Of a DNA stretch of 64,000 nt, positions 32,512 through 42,034 are shown piece after piece. This stretch comes from Algoriphagus sp. (GTDB lineage: Bacteria; Bacteroidota; Bacteroidia; Cytophagales; Cyclobacteriaceae). Numbering within the stretch: position 1 is the first letter of the stretch; every line of letters starts with the position of its first letter. The notes under the pieces are model-generated. The model was not told where the DNA came from. It did no database searches and saw only the letters and a list, made by a program, of their open reading frames with translations. The position numbers and the translations under genes are program-made. The stretch is taken from positions 248,001 through 312,000 of the forward strand of contig NZ_JAUXYL010000007.1 in NCBI RefSeq assembly GCF_030694375.1, in the 5' to 3' direction.

Positions 32512-33897
32512 TTATGCAACTTGTGGTTCCCCAAACAATCCAATTGTATTTAGAATCAAAAGGATGATTACAATAGGGCAAACCCACTTGATGAAAAACA
32601 TCCAGGCAGCTCTATATGGTCCTTTAAAGCCAGGCGCACCATGGGTCAATTCGTCTGCATAGTCAGATATTTTTTGTCCCCAACCGGTATAAAGTGATAG
32701 CATTAAACAAATCACAATCACTGCAAATGTGCCAAAAATAAAGTCCATCGCACCAAAGAATCCGGTAAGTTCATTACCCAAGAAAGTGAAATGAATTTCA
32801 GCGAAAATATTTCCCTCAATGGAAGAAAGTGCAGAAGGAATGGAGAGAATCATCGCACCAATCCCAACTGTCCAAGTTGCACGCTTTCTATTCCATTTTC
32901 TATCGTCAATCAGGTAAGCCACAGGAACCTCGAGCATGGATATAGTCGAAGTCAAAGCCGCCACCATCAAAAGAATAAAGAAAAGTCCACCGATCAGGTT
33001 TCCTCCCGGCATTGCGTCAAACACTCTTGGAAGGACGTCGAAAACTAAAGCCGGTCCTGCTGCAGGGTCTTTTCCTGGTAGCAGCGCAAACAAAGCCGGG
33101 AATACCATCAGTCCACCTAATAGTGCTACTGCCGTATCCATACCCGCAATCCAACCTCCGGATTGAATAATATTAGCATCCTTCTGAAGGTAAGAACCAA
33201 AGGTGATCATCAAGCCCCAACCAACAGACATGGAGAAAAAGGCTTGGCCCAAAGCTTGTAAAACCACAGTAGCATTGATTTTTGAAAAGTCAGGATAAAG
33301 GTAATATTCAATACCAGCTTGCGCACCTTCTAAAGTGACTGATCTACCCGCGATGAAAATGATAATGATAAACAAAATCGGCATCAGGAATTTTGCTGCC
33401 TTTTCGATACCTCCCGACACACCACCCAATACAATCAGAATAGTAGCCAGAATAAATACAAATGTTAAGGGAATAACATACAATGGAGTCTGTACAAATT
33501 CCTCAAAGTCAACAGGAATATTGATGATTTCCGTAAAAATGTATCCAACGGTCCAACCCGCAATCACAGAATAATAGCTGAATACAAAAAAGCAGACCAA
33601 TACGCACAGAACACCTGCAGACTGCCATAGCTTGTTTCCACCTGTATCGCGAATCGCACCAATAGGGTTCTTTCCAGACCTTCTCCCTAGAGCAATTTCA
33701 TTGAAGAGCAAGGGAAGCCCAATAAGAAGTACGCATAGAATGTAAACAAACACAAAGGCTCCTCCCCCGTTTTCCCCTGTGAGGTAGGGGAATCTCCAAA
33801 TATTACCGAGTCCGACTGCAGATCCGGCTGCGGCCATAATAAAACCAAGACTCGAACCAAATTGACCCCGTTCTTCGGTATCTGAGATATTTGCCAT
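32512..33897 (-). CDS. Sodium-dependent neurotransmitter-symporter-family transporter (SNF/LeuT type)
   Basis: 461 residues, about 11-12 membrane helices. LeuT-family signature AAGSAVGLGNIWRFPYLTGENGGGAF in TM1 (unwound Gly region), SYYSVIAGW in TM3, SVGWGLMITFGSY in TM6/7. Imports an amino acid or amine with sodium; which one cannot be told. Terminator downstream; stand-alone gene. Confidence 0.93.
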   Translation of the reverse strand: MANISDTEERGQFGSSLGFIMAAAGSAVGLGNIWRFPYLTGENGGGAFVFVYILCVLLIGLPLLFNEIALGRRSGKNPIGAIRDTGGNKLWQSAGVLCVLVCFFVFSYYSVIAGWTVGYIFTEIINIPVDFEEFVQTPLYVIPLTFVFILATILIVLGGVSGGIEKAAKFLMPILFIIIIFIAGRSVTLEGAQAGIEYYLYPDFSKINATVVLQALGQAFFSMSVGWGLMITFGSYLQKDANIIQSGGWIAGMDTAVALLGGLMVFPALFALLPGKDPAAGPALVFDVLPRVFDAMPGGNLIGGLFFILLMVAALTSTISMLEVPVAYLIDDRKWNRKRATWTVGIGAMILSIPSALSSIEGNIFAEIHFTFLGNELTGFFGAMDFIFGTFAVIVICLMLSLYTGWGQKISDYADELTHGAPGFKGPYRAAWMFFIKWVCPIVIILLILNTIGLFGEPQVA

Positions 33898-33936
33898 AAA
33901 TAAACTTAAAGTTAATAATTGGGTGTGAACTGCTTT

Positions 33937-34872
33937 TTAAGAGCGGGCTAAGATAATTTGTTTTGACAAAATACCTATTCCCTCTTGGAAAGTTTTGGGC
34001 ACATAACCCAGCTGTTTTCTTGCCTTTTCGATACTAAAGCCAGTTTTCATCGGCCGCTTGGCAGGTTGAGTAAACCGGGTAGAGTCGGTTTTCTTGATTA
34101 AGTCTTTGTTAAGCTCAAAAAAATCAGCAGTCATAATCGCCATTTCATAGGGAGTCAAAACATCAGAGCCTGAAATATTGAAAACTCCTTCCGCTTTTTG
34201 TTCCGCAATGAGAATACATCCAGCTGCCAAATCTTCCGCCAGGGTTGGAGTTCGGATTTGGTCATCCACCACTTGGATTTCCTTCCCTGCTTCCAGTGAA
34301 GTTTTCACCCAAAGTATAATGTTTGATCTGCTCAGGTCATTGGCAATGCCATAAACCAACACTGTCCGCGCAATTGCCCAGGATGTTTTTGAACTTCGAA
34401 CCAGATTTTCTCCGATCAATTTGGTCTCCCCATAAAAATTAACCGGGGCAGCTTCTGCTTCTTCATCATAAGGGCCGTCCTCTCCTGAAAAAATAAAATC
34501 AGTGGACACAAAAATGAAGTGGGTTTGAATCTTTTCGGCAGCTTGGATCAAATATTCCGTTGCCTTTACATTCAACATCCTACAAGCCTCCTGATTCAAT
34601 TCGCATTCATCCACATTGGTCATGGCAGCACCATGGATGATTGTGACAGGAGCAATTCTTGCTATCACTTCATTAACCTCATCTGGATCAGTAATATCAA
34701 GACTTTCGTACTTAAATCCATCACCCTTAAGTCGACAGGAGCCTTTACCGGTAGCAATTACTTCAAACCTCCCCTCTTCCACCAATTGCTCTACCAATTT
34801 TTGACCCAACAAGCCATTCGCTCCTGTGATCAGAATTTTTGGTTTATTTGATTTCAGGGAAGCTGTAGCCAT
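33937..34872 (-). CDS. RmlD-like sugar-nucleotide reductase (extended SDR)
   Basis: 311 residues. TGANGLLGQ is the dinucleotide motif; STDFIFSG, FYGETKLIGE (YxxxK) and GVFNISGSD fit the dTDP-4-dehydrorhamnose reductase group. Homologues are also annotated simply as SDR. Last gene of the seven-gene run from the GlmU-like gene; overlaps the cyclophilin gene by 29 bases. Confidence 0.85.
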   Translation of the reverse strand: MATASLKSNKPKILITGANGLLGQKLVEQLVEEGRFEVIATGKGSCRLKGDGFKYESLDITDPDEVNEVIARIAPVTIIHGAAMTNVDECELNQEACRMLNVKATEYLIQAAEKIQTHFIFVSTDFIFSGEDGPYDEEAEAAPVNFYGETKLIGENLVRSSKTSWAIARTVLVYGIANDLSRSNIILWVKTSLEAGKEIQVVDDQIRTPTLAEDLAAGCILIAEQKAEGVFNISGSDVLTPYEMAIMTADFFELNKDLIKKTDSTRFTQPAKRPMKTGFSIEKARKQLGYVPKTFQEGIGILSKQIILARS

Positions 34873-35695
34873 ACTCTTGTGTGATTTTCTTCTTGGATAT
34901 TCTTTCTATTTTCACCTGCATATACACAGGTTCATTGGGTACTTCGCGCGTGGTCGGTTCCTTCGCGATTTTTTCTACTACATCCATCCCTGCGATCACC
35001 TCTCCAAAAACCGTGTATTCTCGATCCAAATGCGGCGTACCTCCCATTTTGGCATACGCTTCGATTTGCTCAGGGGTATAATTCTTTGACAGGGTCAAAT
35101 TCAGTGATTTGGCGATTTCATCACGCTTGGAAAGAATCAGCATGGACAGGCTGTCAAACTGCTGAGCGGCATACAGTCGATTGTATTCTTCTTTGAGTGG
35201 TTTTTGGCTTTCCAATTGAACGTATTGAAGAATAGCTTTTTGCAAAGCTGGGAAATCAGTCGTCAGCTCGAGTTCCTCGTACGTCCTTCCCTGCACAATG
35301 TAAAACTGCGAGCCATTGCTCGCCTTGGTAGGATTGATGTTATTTCCCTGCCGTGCCGCAGCGATCATTCCTTTTCTGTGGAAATGATTCGGGAGAATTT
35401 CTGCGGGAATTGTAGGCCATTTTTCAGCCGGTAAATTTTCCTTACCGAAAACATCCCCCCCCTGAACCATGAAATTCTCAATTACCCGATGAAATTGAGT
35501 AGAGTCAAATCTTTCAGCTTCTGCCAAAGCGATAAAGTTGTCTTTATGCTTGGGTGTATCGTCAAAAAGAACGGCCTTAATTTCTCCATGTCTTGTAGAT
35601 ATGGTAATCAAATAGTCTTTATTCTTATTCTGTCCACAGGCCAAAGTGCTGAACAGCAATAAACAAACAGAAATAAGGTGGAATAATTTACTCAT
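34844..35695 (-). CDS. Cyclophilin-type peptidylprolyl isomerase, lipoprotein
   Basis: 283 residues. Signal peptide LISVCLLLFSTLACG with lipobox. The cyclophilin core has FHRVIENFMVQGGD, SNGSQFYI in place of the usual ...NGSQFFI, and a long insertion (~145-190) before FGEVIAGMDVVEKIA. Proline isomerase assisting folding in the periplasm or outer membrane. ATG overlaps hemC's stop by 4 bases. Confidence 0.92.
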   Translation of the reverse strand: MSKLFHLISVCLLLFSTLACGQNKNKDYLITISTRHGEIKAVLFDDTPKHKDNFIALAEAERFDSTQFHRVIENFMVQGGDVFGKENLPAEKWPTIPAEILPNHFHRKGMIAAARQGNNINPTKASNGSQFYIVQGRTYEELELTTDFPALQKAILQYVQLESQKPLKEEYNRLYAAQQFDSLSMLILSKRDEIAKSLNLTLSKNYTPEQIEAYAKMGGTPHLDREYTVFGEVIAGMDVVEKIAKEPTTREVPNEPVYMQVKIERISKKKITQEYGYSFPEIK

Positions 35696-36633
35696 TTGTA
35701 TGATTGTGATTTTTTGATTTCATCCAGAATTTCTTTCCCTCCTGCAGCAAAAACCAATTTGGCGAGTTCTTTTCCCAAATCCTCCGCCTTAGTTTTATCT
35801 CCGGAAACTTCAAGGGAAATACGGTTTTGGCCATCCAAACTGATGATCCCGCCACACAGACTCAATGTTTCATTTTCCAAAGAAGCCAAAGCAAACACCG
35901 GAATACTACATCCCCCTTCCAAAACGCGGAGATATGCCCGCTCGGCTTTCAATCGGTATTCAGTTGCCGGATGATTACAGGCTTGGATGATCTGCTGGCG
36001 CAAAGCTGAATCGAGAGACTTAGCCGACTCGATGGCTACTGATCCCTGACCGACTGCTGGGGTAAATTCGTCTAAATCCAATTCTGCCGCAATCATCGAA
36101 TCATAGCCCATTCGGTGAACACCGGCGTATGCCAGCAATAATGCATCGCAAAGTCCTTCTTCCATTTTCCGGATTCGAGTCTGCAGGTTTCCGCGGACAT
36201 CTACAGTTTTCACATGAGGAAAAAAATGCTTCAGCGTAGCGACTCGCCGAGTAGAGGATGTTCCCAAAACCAAGGGCTTGGACGCGTCCTTGATATCGAT
36301 TCCTGACTTTGATGAGACTAAAATATCATTTTCTTTTTCGCGCTCAGTGAAGGCGATAATTTCAAATTCATCCGCCAGTGAGGATTGCATATCTTTTGCA
36401 GAGTGAACTGCGACATCTATCCTTCCATCCATCAATTGATCCTCAAGTTCCTGAGTAAAAACGCCCTTGCTCCCAATCTTGGAAATGGAAACGTCCAGTA
36501 CCTGATCTCCTTTGGTATCAATGACAATAATCTCAGATTCGATGCCTGCATTTTTGAGCAGGCCCTCGACATGGTAGGCTTGCCAAAGGGCCAATTTACT
36601 GCCTCTGGTTCCTATTTTTACTTTTCGACTCAT
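35692..36633 (-). CDS. hemC: Hydroxymethylbilane synthase (porphobilinogen deaminase)
   Basis: 313 residues. Motifs: [18 protein letters not shown]-like [21 protein letters not shown] (catalytic Asp is in the KD pair), TSSTRR, and the dipyrromethane-attaching Cys in [11 protein letters not shown]. Four porphobilinogens to hydroxymethylbilane in haem synthesis. The C-terminal domain is normal length. 4-base overlaps on both sides. Confidence 0.97.
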   Translation of the reverse strand: MSRKVKIGTRGSKLALWQAYHVEGLLKNAGIESEIIVIDTKGDQVLDVSISKIGSKGVFTQELEDQLMDGRIDVAVHSAKDMQSSLADEFEIIAFTEREKENDILVSSKSGIDIKDASKPLVLGTSSTRRVATLKHFFPHVKTVDVRGNLQTRIRKMEEGLCDALLLAYAGVHRMGYDSMIAAELDLDEFTPAVGQGSVAIESAKSLDSALRQQIIQACNHPATEYRLKAERAYLRVLEGGCSIPVFALASLENETLSLCGGIISLDGQNRISLEVSGDKTKAEDLGKELAKLVFAAGGKEILDEIKKSQSYK

Positions 36634-37538
36634 TGAGCTTTATTTCTTTTGGAGGACTTTTGATTCACACCTTCTTCCACATATTTTATTATTTCTGCCG
36701 CTATATTGATTCCTGTCGCCTGCTCGATCCCTTCCAGTCCCGGCGAGCTGTTGACTTCCAAAATCAATGGGCCACGGTCAGACTGAAGCAGGTCTACACC
36801 TGCAACATCCAGTCCGAGAGCTTTTGCCGCATTTAAAGCGGCCTGCTTTTCAGCTCGACTCAATTTAATCACAGATGCCGCACCTCCACGGTGCAGGTTG
36901 GAACGAAACTCTCCCTCTGCTCCTTGACGCTTCATGGCACCGACTACTTTTCCGTTAACTACAAAAGCACGGATGTCTGCCCCTTTGGCTTCTTTGATAA
37001 ACTCCTGGACAATTATTCTTGCCTTCAGGCCATGGAATGCTTCAACAACTGACTGCGCGGCTTTTTTGGTTTCGGCCAAAACTACTCCCAACCCCTGCGT
37101 GCCTTCCAGTAATTTGATAATCAAAGGCGCGCCACCCACCTGTTCGATGAGTTGTTTTTCTCCCCCTTTTGAAAAATTGGTAAACGCAGTTTTCGGCATT
37201 CCCAAACCTGCCTTGGATAGTATTTGCAGACTTCTCAACTTATCCCGACTTCGCACAATCGCCTGAGAATTGACAGCAGAAAATGCTCCCATCAACTCAA
37301 ACTGACGGACAACAGCTGTACCGTAGAAGGTTACAGATGCCCCGATTCTTGGGATTATCGCATCAAATCCTTCAAGTTTTTGTCCCCGATAGATGATCGA
37401 TGGCCCCTCTTGCTCGATGATCAGGTCACAAAGACTATGATCTACAATCTGAGCTTCGTGCCCGGCGTTTTTGATCTCTTCGACTAGGCGACGAGTGGAA
37501 TATAAATTTGAGTTCCTCGAAAGGACGGCAATCTTCAT
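36630..37538 (-). CDS. rimK: RimK-family ATP-grasp glutamate ligase
   Basis: 302 residues. ATP-grasp features: [15 protein letters not shown] phosphate loop, [32 protein letters not shown], and the metal-binding [14 protein letters not shown]. RimK adds glutamates to ribosomal protein S6 in E. coli; paralogues make other gamma- or alpha-glutamyl bonds. Basic tail [11 protein letters not shown]. The neighbour upstream encodes the protein that pairs with it in the RimABK system. Confidence 0.93.
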   Translation of the reverse strand: MKIAVLSRNSNLYSTRRLVEEIKNAGHEAQIVDHSLCDLIIEQEGPSIIYRGQKLEGFDAIIPRIGASVTFYGTAVVRQFELMGAFSAVNSQAIVRSRDKLRSLQILSKAGLGMPKTAFTNFSKGGEKQLIEQVGGAPLIIKLLEGTQGLGVVLAETKKAAQSVVEAFHGLKARIIVQEFIKEAKGADIRAFVVNGKVVGAMKRQGAEGEFRSNLHRGGAASVIKLSRAEKQAALNAAKALGLDVAGVDLLQSDRGPLILEVNSSPGLEGIEQATGINIAAEIIKYVEEGVNQKSSKRNKAQ

Positions 37539-37975
37539 TGTTTCTTACGGTAAGCTTTGGATAGGTTTACTTTGTTCACATCCACCAGAAATTTGTCCTG
37601 AAGGATTTTTCTTCCAAGCAGGATGGAATTTTTCATGCTGGATCGATCCGAAAGCGTAAATTCTGCTGAGAAAGTTTCCCCGGCAATTTTGATTTTAGTC
37701 ACGATCAGAAAACGTGTTTCTGCCTGACCGAAGGAATTTTTTACTTTTTTTTGTTTGTATTCTTCAAAAGATAGGGTCTTGCCCGTGAAATCTTTGTGGC
37801 CCGGCATAAGTATCTCAAATTTCAACACTTTTTTACCGTCCTCCTCCACTTCTCGGATCGCTTCGGCGTGAAGGCTGCTGGTGAAAGCTCCGGTATCTAT
37901 TTTTGCCCAAACGGACTTGAGACCCACTTTTGGAAGCGATATTTTCTCCTTTCGGCCAATTATCTTTTTTTCCAT
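37535..37975 (-). CDS. RimB-like retropepsin-fold protease
   Basis: 146 residues from ATG 37975 (one codon after an in-frame GTG). The retropepsin signature is [14 protein letters not shown], with the strand [22 protein letters not shown] and [15 protein letters not shown]. This is the family once called 'ATP-dependent zinc protease' (DUF785/PF05618), now RimB; in Pseudomonas RimB acts with RimK on poly-glutamylated S6. Stop overlaps rimK start by 4 bases, a strong coupling. Confidence 0.88.
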   Translation of the reverse strand: MEKKIIGRKEKISLPKVGLKSVWAKIDTGAFTSSLHAEAIREVEEDGKKVLKFEILMPGHKDFTGKTLSFEEYKQKKVKNSFGQAETRFLIVTKIKIAGETFSAEFTLSDRSSMKNSILLGRKILQDKFLVDVNKVNLSKAYRKKQ

Positions 37976-37979
37976 CACC

Positions 37980-39113
37980 TTACTTTTTCTTTGACATCAT
38001 GACCAAAAGGGTCATTGAAAGATCAGTGAAAATCATCTTTGCATTTCCATTTCGTTCGAGATGATAATGTGCCTGATTGAACGAATCGTAGAGTTTCATG
38101 GCATGATCCTCAGTGAGGACATTTTTGCTGATCTTATCGATAAAATCCCGATCTACCTCAGTGGTACGCAGCAGTTGATCCAGGTCCAGATTTTTAAGCA
38201 AAATCTCGCGAGTGACCGCAAGTCCTGTCATCATGAGGGATTTCTGTGCCTCCTTGGGTTCCTTATGAAACTTATCCGCCAAATCAAAAATTTCTTTAAG
38301 GTCCTTCGCCACACAAAGCCGAAACCAATCCCGAATCTGCGTGACTTGCAAATCTTCAACTTGGTCTATCATGCGGTAAGCTTCACGAAGATTTCCATCA
38401 GCAAGCATAGCCACCTGTTCGGCAGCATTGCTTTCGCAAAGTCCGGACTCCACCAAATGCAATCTAATTTCCTCGTCGGTAAATGCGCGCACCAAAATCT
38501 TCTGTGTTCGGGAAAGAATCGTAGTCAGTAGCTGATCTGCTTGGGAGCTCACCAACATGAAGATGGTTTTTGCGGGTGGTTCTTCAATGATTTTAAGCAA
38601 GGCATTGGCGGCAGAAGGATGAAGGAACTCCGGCGCCCAAATCAACATGATTTTGTAGCCACCCTCAAAAGACATTAACGAAAGAGCCTGGATAATCTTG
38701 CGGGCAGAAGCTTTGGATATGTTCAGTTGCTTTTTTTCAAACCCATTGAAATAAATGAAGTCATGGATATTTCCATAAGGTTGCGACCCGGCAAATTTTC
38801 TCCAACTGGTTAATACATCAGTTTTCTCCTCATCTTCTTCATCCTCTTTTTCCTTTGCGATGACCGGAAAAGCAAAATTCAAATCCGGCATCACCAATCT
38901 TTTCATCCGCTGACAAGAGGAACAAACTCCACAGGAATCTGTCTCCGATCGGTTTTCACAATACAAAAATGTCGCTAAAGCCAGCGCCAGAGTCAAATTG
39001 GCTGAACCCTCCGGTCCATGAAAAAGGAGTGCATGCGCCAAGTGATTGTACTTGACGGCATTGATAAGTTTTTCTTTTGTTTCCGGTAGGCCGGGGATTT
39101 CTGCAAACTGCAT
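37980..39113 (-). CDS. holB: DNA polymerase III, delta-prime subunit
   Basis: 377 residues. Clamp-loader AAA+ protein. The zinc-binding cysteines are YCEN...CGVCSSCQRM, the sensor-1/SRC region LSRTQKI, and HALLFHGPEGSANLTLALA in place of a Walker A; the missing GKS/T Lys agrees with delta-prime, which does not bind ATP. An acidic insertion KEKEDEEDEEKTD at ~90 is unusual in length. 4 bases separate it from the RimB-like gene. Confidence 0.92.
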   Translation of the reverse strand: MQFAEIPGLPETKEKLINAVKYNHLAHALLFHGPEGSANLTLALALATFLYCENRSETDSCGVCSSCQRMKRLVMPDLNFAFPVIAKEKEDEEDEEKTDVLTSWRKFAGSQPYGNIHDFIYFNGFEKKQLNISKASARKIIQALSLMSFEGGYKIMLIWAPEFLHPSAANALLKIIEEPPAKTIFMLVSSQADQLLTTILSRTQKILVRAFTDEEIRLHLVESGLCESNAAEQVAMLADGNLREAYRMIDQVEDLQVTQIRDWFRLCVAKDLKEIFDLADKFHKEPKEAQKSLMMTGLAVTREILLKNLDLDQLLRTTEVDRDFIDKISKNVLTEDHAMKLYDSFNQAHYHLERNGNAKMIFTDLSMTLLVMMSKKK

Positions 39114-39124
39114 AGAGGCGTCGA

Positions 39125-40321
39125 TCAGGAAGTTTTATCCCAAATTCTATAGCTTTTGGTCAAATCAAAAACTCGTTCAATTATTTCTTTTTCGACTTGA
39201 CTCCATTCCTTCCCCCTTCTGCCAAAAACTGCCTTCGCAGTCTCGTCAAACTTCGGAAGTGAAAAGGTAGAAAATCCGGCTGCTCCACCCCAAGAAAAGG
39301 AGGGAATGAAATTTCTGGGAAATCCATCACCGAAAATATTGGATCCGACGCCTACTACTGTACCGGTATTGAACATGGTGTTGATCCCGCACTTGGAATG
39401 GTCTCCCATCATAAGGCCGCAAAACTGCAAACCGGTATTGGAAAAACCACCTTTGGTATAGTCCCAAAGTTTGACCGGCGCATAGTTGTTTTTCAGATTG
39501 GAGGTATTGGTATCTGCACCCAAATTACACCATTCACCGATGACTGAGTTTCCTAGAAATCCATCGTGGCCTTTGTTGGAATAGCCAAAGAAAACGGCAT
39601 TGGATATCTCTCCTCCCACTTTTGAAAATGGCCCGACAGTCGTGTCTCCTCTTAATTTCGCCCCCATGTTCACGGTCGATCCCTCGCAAAGCGCAAATGG
39701 GCCACGGATTAACGCTCCTTCCTGGATTTCGGCGTTTTTACCAATATAAATCGGCCCAGCTTCTGCATTGAGGACAGCCGCTTTGACTTTTGCGCCTTCT
39801 TCAAGAAAAATATTCTCGGAAGCATATAATATCGTATGGGGATCATTGATCGGCTGTGAAGTTCTTCCTGTTGTCAAAAGGGCAAAGTCTTTTTTTATTT
39901 CAGAGGCATTGAATTGAAAAATATTCCATGATTTCTGAATTAAAGTCGGCTCCTTTTCAATTTGGATTATTTCTTTATCCATCGCAAAACCAAGATTTTT
40001 CTCTGTTTCTCCAATGTAGGTCGCCAAAAGTGTTTTTCCCCAAAAAAGCGCCTGATTTGGGCCAAGTTTTTTCAAAATAGTAAACGAAAAATCCTCAGGA
40101 AGCCAAGCGCCATTGATTGCCAATGCCTGCTCGGTATTTCTTGGAAATTTGGTCTGCAAATACTCTTGAGTCAGATAAAAAACCTCTGCAGAAGTGTATT
40201 TATGCCATTTCTCAGAAATTTTAAGGATTCCTACCCGAATATCTGCCACAGGACGGGTAAAAGTAAATGGCAGAAGAGATCCCCGGATTGCAGGGTCGTC
40301 AAACAATAAAATTTGATTCAT
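39125..40321 (-). CDS. GlmU-family sugar nucleotidyltransferase / acyltransferase
   Basis: 398 residues from ATG 40321. An N-terminal short nucleotidyltransferase-like domain (opening NQILLFDDPAIRGSLLPFTFTRP) lacks the classic GxGTRM loop. The C-terminal left-handed beta-helix has hexapeptide repeats (AGPIYIGKNAEIQEGALIRGP, GPFSKVGGEISNAVFFGYSNKGHDGFLG). This is the alternate bacterial GlmU family, thought to make UDP-GlcNAc. First gene of the seven-gene run; start is only 12 bases after the rpmE2 terminator. Confidence 0.85.
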   Translation of the reverse strand: MNQILLFDDPAIRGSLLPFTFTRPVADIRVGILKISEKWHKYTSAEVFYLTQEYLQTKFPRNTEQALAINGAWLPEDFSFTILKKLGPNQALFWGKTLLATYIGETEKNLGFAMDKEIIQIEKEPTLIQKSWNIFQFNASEIKKDFALLTTGRTSQPINDPHTILYASENIFLEEGAKVKAAVLNAEAGPIYIGKNAEIQEGALIRGPFALCEGSTVNMGAKLRGDTTVGPFSKVGGEISNAVFFGYSNKGHDGFLGNSVIGEWCNLGADTNTSNLKNNYAPVKLWDYTKGGFSNTGLQFCGLMMGDHSKCGINTMFNTGTVVGVGSNIFGDGFPRNFIPSFSWGGAAGFSTFSLPKFDETAKAVFGRRGKEWSQVEKEIIERVFDLTKSYRIWDKTS

Positions 40322-40333
40322 AGGGCAAAAATA

Positions 40334-40371
40334 AAAAAGTCTCCCGGAATCCATGCCCCGGGAGACTTTTT
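40334..40371 (-). terminator. Terminator after rpmE2
   Basis: 14-bp perfect stem AAAAAGTCTCCCGG / CCGGGAGACTTTTT with a 10-base loop. T-run on both strands. It stands between rpmE2 and the GlmU-like gene, leaving almost no room for another promoter. Confidence 0.95.
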
Positions 40372-40390
40372 CGGCGATCGCCGAAGCAAA

Positions 40391-40636
40391 TTACTTCTTT
40401 GCGTATCTTTTGTTGAATTTTTCAACTCTACCTGCAGTATCAAGAAGCATCTTCTTGCCTGTGTAGAACGGATGGGATTCGGAACTTACTTCAATTTTGA
40501 ATACCGGGTAAGTTTTTCCGTCTGTCCATTCAGTAGTCTCGCTAGTCTCAATAGTGGACTTAGTCAAAAACTTGAACTCGCTGGACGTATCGTGAAATAT
40601 AACGTCTCTGTAATTAGGATGAATATCTTTTTTCAT
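40391..40636 (-). CDS. rpmE2: 50S ribosomal protein L31, type B
   Basis: 81 residues: [15 protein letters not shown] start, [24 protein letters not shown] core. It has no Cys, so it is the zinc-free form used under zinc limitation in many bacteria, here apparently the L31 present in this region. Length typical. No Zur-type operator was recognised in the 254 bases upstream. Confidence 0.97.
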   Translation of the reverse strand: MKKDIHPNYRDVIFHDTSSEFKFLTKSTIETSETTEWTDGKTYPVFKIEVSSESHPFYTGKKMLLDTAGRVEKFNKRYAKK

Positions 40637-40890
40637 GTGATTATAAATTGTTTTTTAACTGCCACAAGAAATCTTGCTCTGAAAATGAACTTTCCCCTTG
40701 AGGATGCTCACCTAATGCTTGATTTCATGATAAAGCAAGTTTTCTATTGCCTTTTCGAAATGAGGCACAAAGATATCCTTAAAATAAATCTGACCAAATG
40801 TTTCCCAAGGATTATTTCTCCAAAATCCCTGAATTTCTCATGAAAAGAAGCTGGCAGATCTACAAAAGCAAAATTTAATTGTTCAAACTC
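40637..40890. other. Upstream region of rpmE2
   Basis: 254 bases, AT-rich. Promoter of rpmE2 must lie here but I see no exact TAnnTTTG. No further gene. Confidence 0.4.
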
Positions 40891-41541
40891 CTAGTTATTA
40901 TTCTTTAGGTCACCCCGCTTGATCGAACGAATAAACTGAGACCATGCAAAAGGATCCAAGATTCGAAGGGGTCTGGGGCCATAGAGATCTTGATTTTGGA
41001 GCATTTGCCCTTGTTGGAAATATCGAAAATTCTCTGCTCCGGAGGCCGGCATTGACTCCGCCCATCGCAGCAGCATTTCAGGACTCATGTTGGATCTGCT
41101 GATGGACATGGGATCGACCACATTCATGGCAATGACTGCTTTTTTGAATTCCTCCTCTGTAGGGTAGGGCATTACTTCGATTTCTGCTAAAGCAATTTCA
41201 TCAATTTGCATCGTTAAAATCAAACTGATTCGGTCATTATCCACTTTATCAGGCACTTTGAAGGATTGTTTTTTCAATCCTATGAAAGTGAATACTACGC
41301 TGTCACCTTCTAATACAGGCATCGAAAAATACCCAAAACGACCACTGGAAGTCCCTCTCCCCTTCTTTGGAACATAAATATTCACGCCAGGGACTGCGTC
41401 AGTGCTGTCTGCATTCAAAATGATGCCTGAGAGCTGAATGACTTTTCGCTCTTGCTGATCTTGAGCAAAAGTTTGTGCTGGATTGAGAAGGATTCCCAAA
41501 GCAAAAATCAATACGGAAGGAAGAAGCTGAGTTATTTTCAC
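40891..41541 (-). CDS. Exported carboxypeptidase-regulatory-like domain protein
   Basis: 216 residues if started at GTG 41541, which places VKITQLLPSVLIFALGILLNPAQTFAQ as signal peptide; the frame extends to TTG 41568 but has no ATG. The domain has VIQLSGIILNADSTDAVPGVNIYVPKKGRGTSSGRFGYFS, a CarboxypepD_reg-like beta-sandwich, followed by a unique C-terminus (EEEFKKAVIAMNVV). A small stand-alone copy of the domain found at the start of TonB-dependent receptors. Function unknown. Confidence 0.75.
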   Translation of the reverse strand: MKITQLLPSVLIFALGILLNPAQTFAQDQQERKVIQLSGIILNADSTDAVPGVNIYVPKKGRGTSSGRFGYFSMPVLEGDSVVFTFIGLKKQSFKVPDKVDNDRISLILTMQIDEIALAEIEVMPYPTEEEFKKAVIAMNVVDPMSISRSNMSPEMLLRWAESMPASGAENFRYFQQGQMLQNQDLYGPRPLRILDPFAWSQFIRSIKRGDLKNNN

Positions 41542-41626
41542 GAATATTGAATCTGATGATAGCTTCAAGAAGCTTTTGCGATTTTAATCTAATTTCGGTT
41601 GAAATTTTATTTTCGATCCGATTTAA

Positions 41627-41640
41627 TAAGTTAAAACTTA
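41627..41640. promoter_or_regulatory. Candidate operator before the ArsR regulator
   Basis: TAAGTT-AA-AACTTA, inverted arms of 6 bases, ending 3 bases before the ATG at 41644. Likely autoregulatory. Confidence 0.45.
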
Positions 41641-41643
41641 CTA

Positions 41644-42027
41644 ATGAGACTCAAAAATATCAGTTTAAACTATGGATTGCGAATTTTTAAGGCACTTTCC
41701 GAGGAGCCTCGCGTTAGAATCATCCATTTATTGCTGCTAAACAGGGAATTGAGTATCTCAGACTTGGAGCATATTCTTGATTTTACCCAAACAAAAACAA
41801 GCCGCCACCTTATATACTTAAAAAATGCAGGATTGTTGGGTAGCCGAAGAGTGGATCAATGGATGTTCTATTACATCTTGGAAGAATATATTGAAATCAT
41901 TCAGCAGATTTTCAAGTTTATCCAGAAAGATCCCAGTCTTATCCGCGATCAGGAGACCTTCGAGATCCTGAAATCAAACCGTGAACTGGCGATCAACAAA
42001 ATCCAAAACAATCAATATAGACGCTGA
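41644..42027 (+). CDS. ArsR-type winged-helix regulator
   Basis: 127 residues. Winged helix at ~10-85: SEEPRVRIIHLLLLNRELSISDLEHILDFTQTKTSRHLIYLKNAGLLGSRR (position-split by the wing). No metal-binding Cys pair of ArsR/SmtB type, so the signal may not be a metal. The upstream palindrome suggests self-repression. The phosphatase gene starts 8 bases on. Confidence 0.85.
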   Translation: MRLKNISLNYGLRIFKALSEEPRVRIIHLLLLNRELSISDLEHILDFTQTKTSRHLIYLKNAGLLGSRRVDQWMFYYILEEYIEIIQQIFKFIQKDPSLIRDQETFEILKSNRELAINKIQNNQYRR

Positions 42028-42034
42028 TTTTCTC

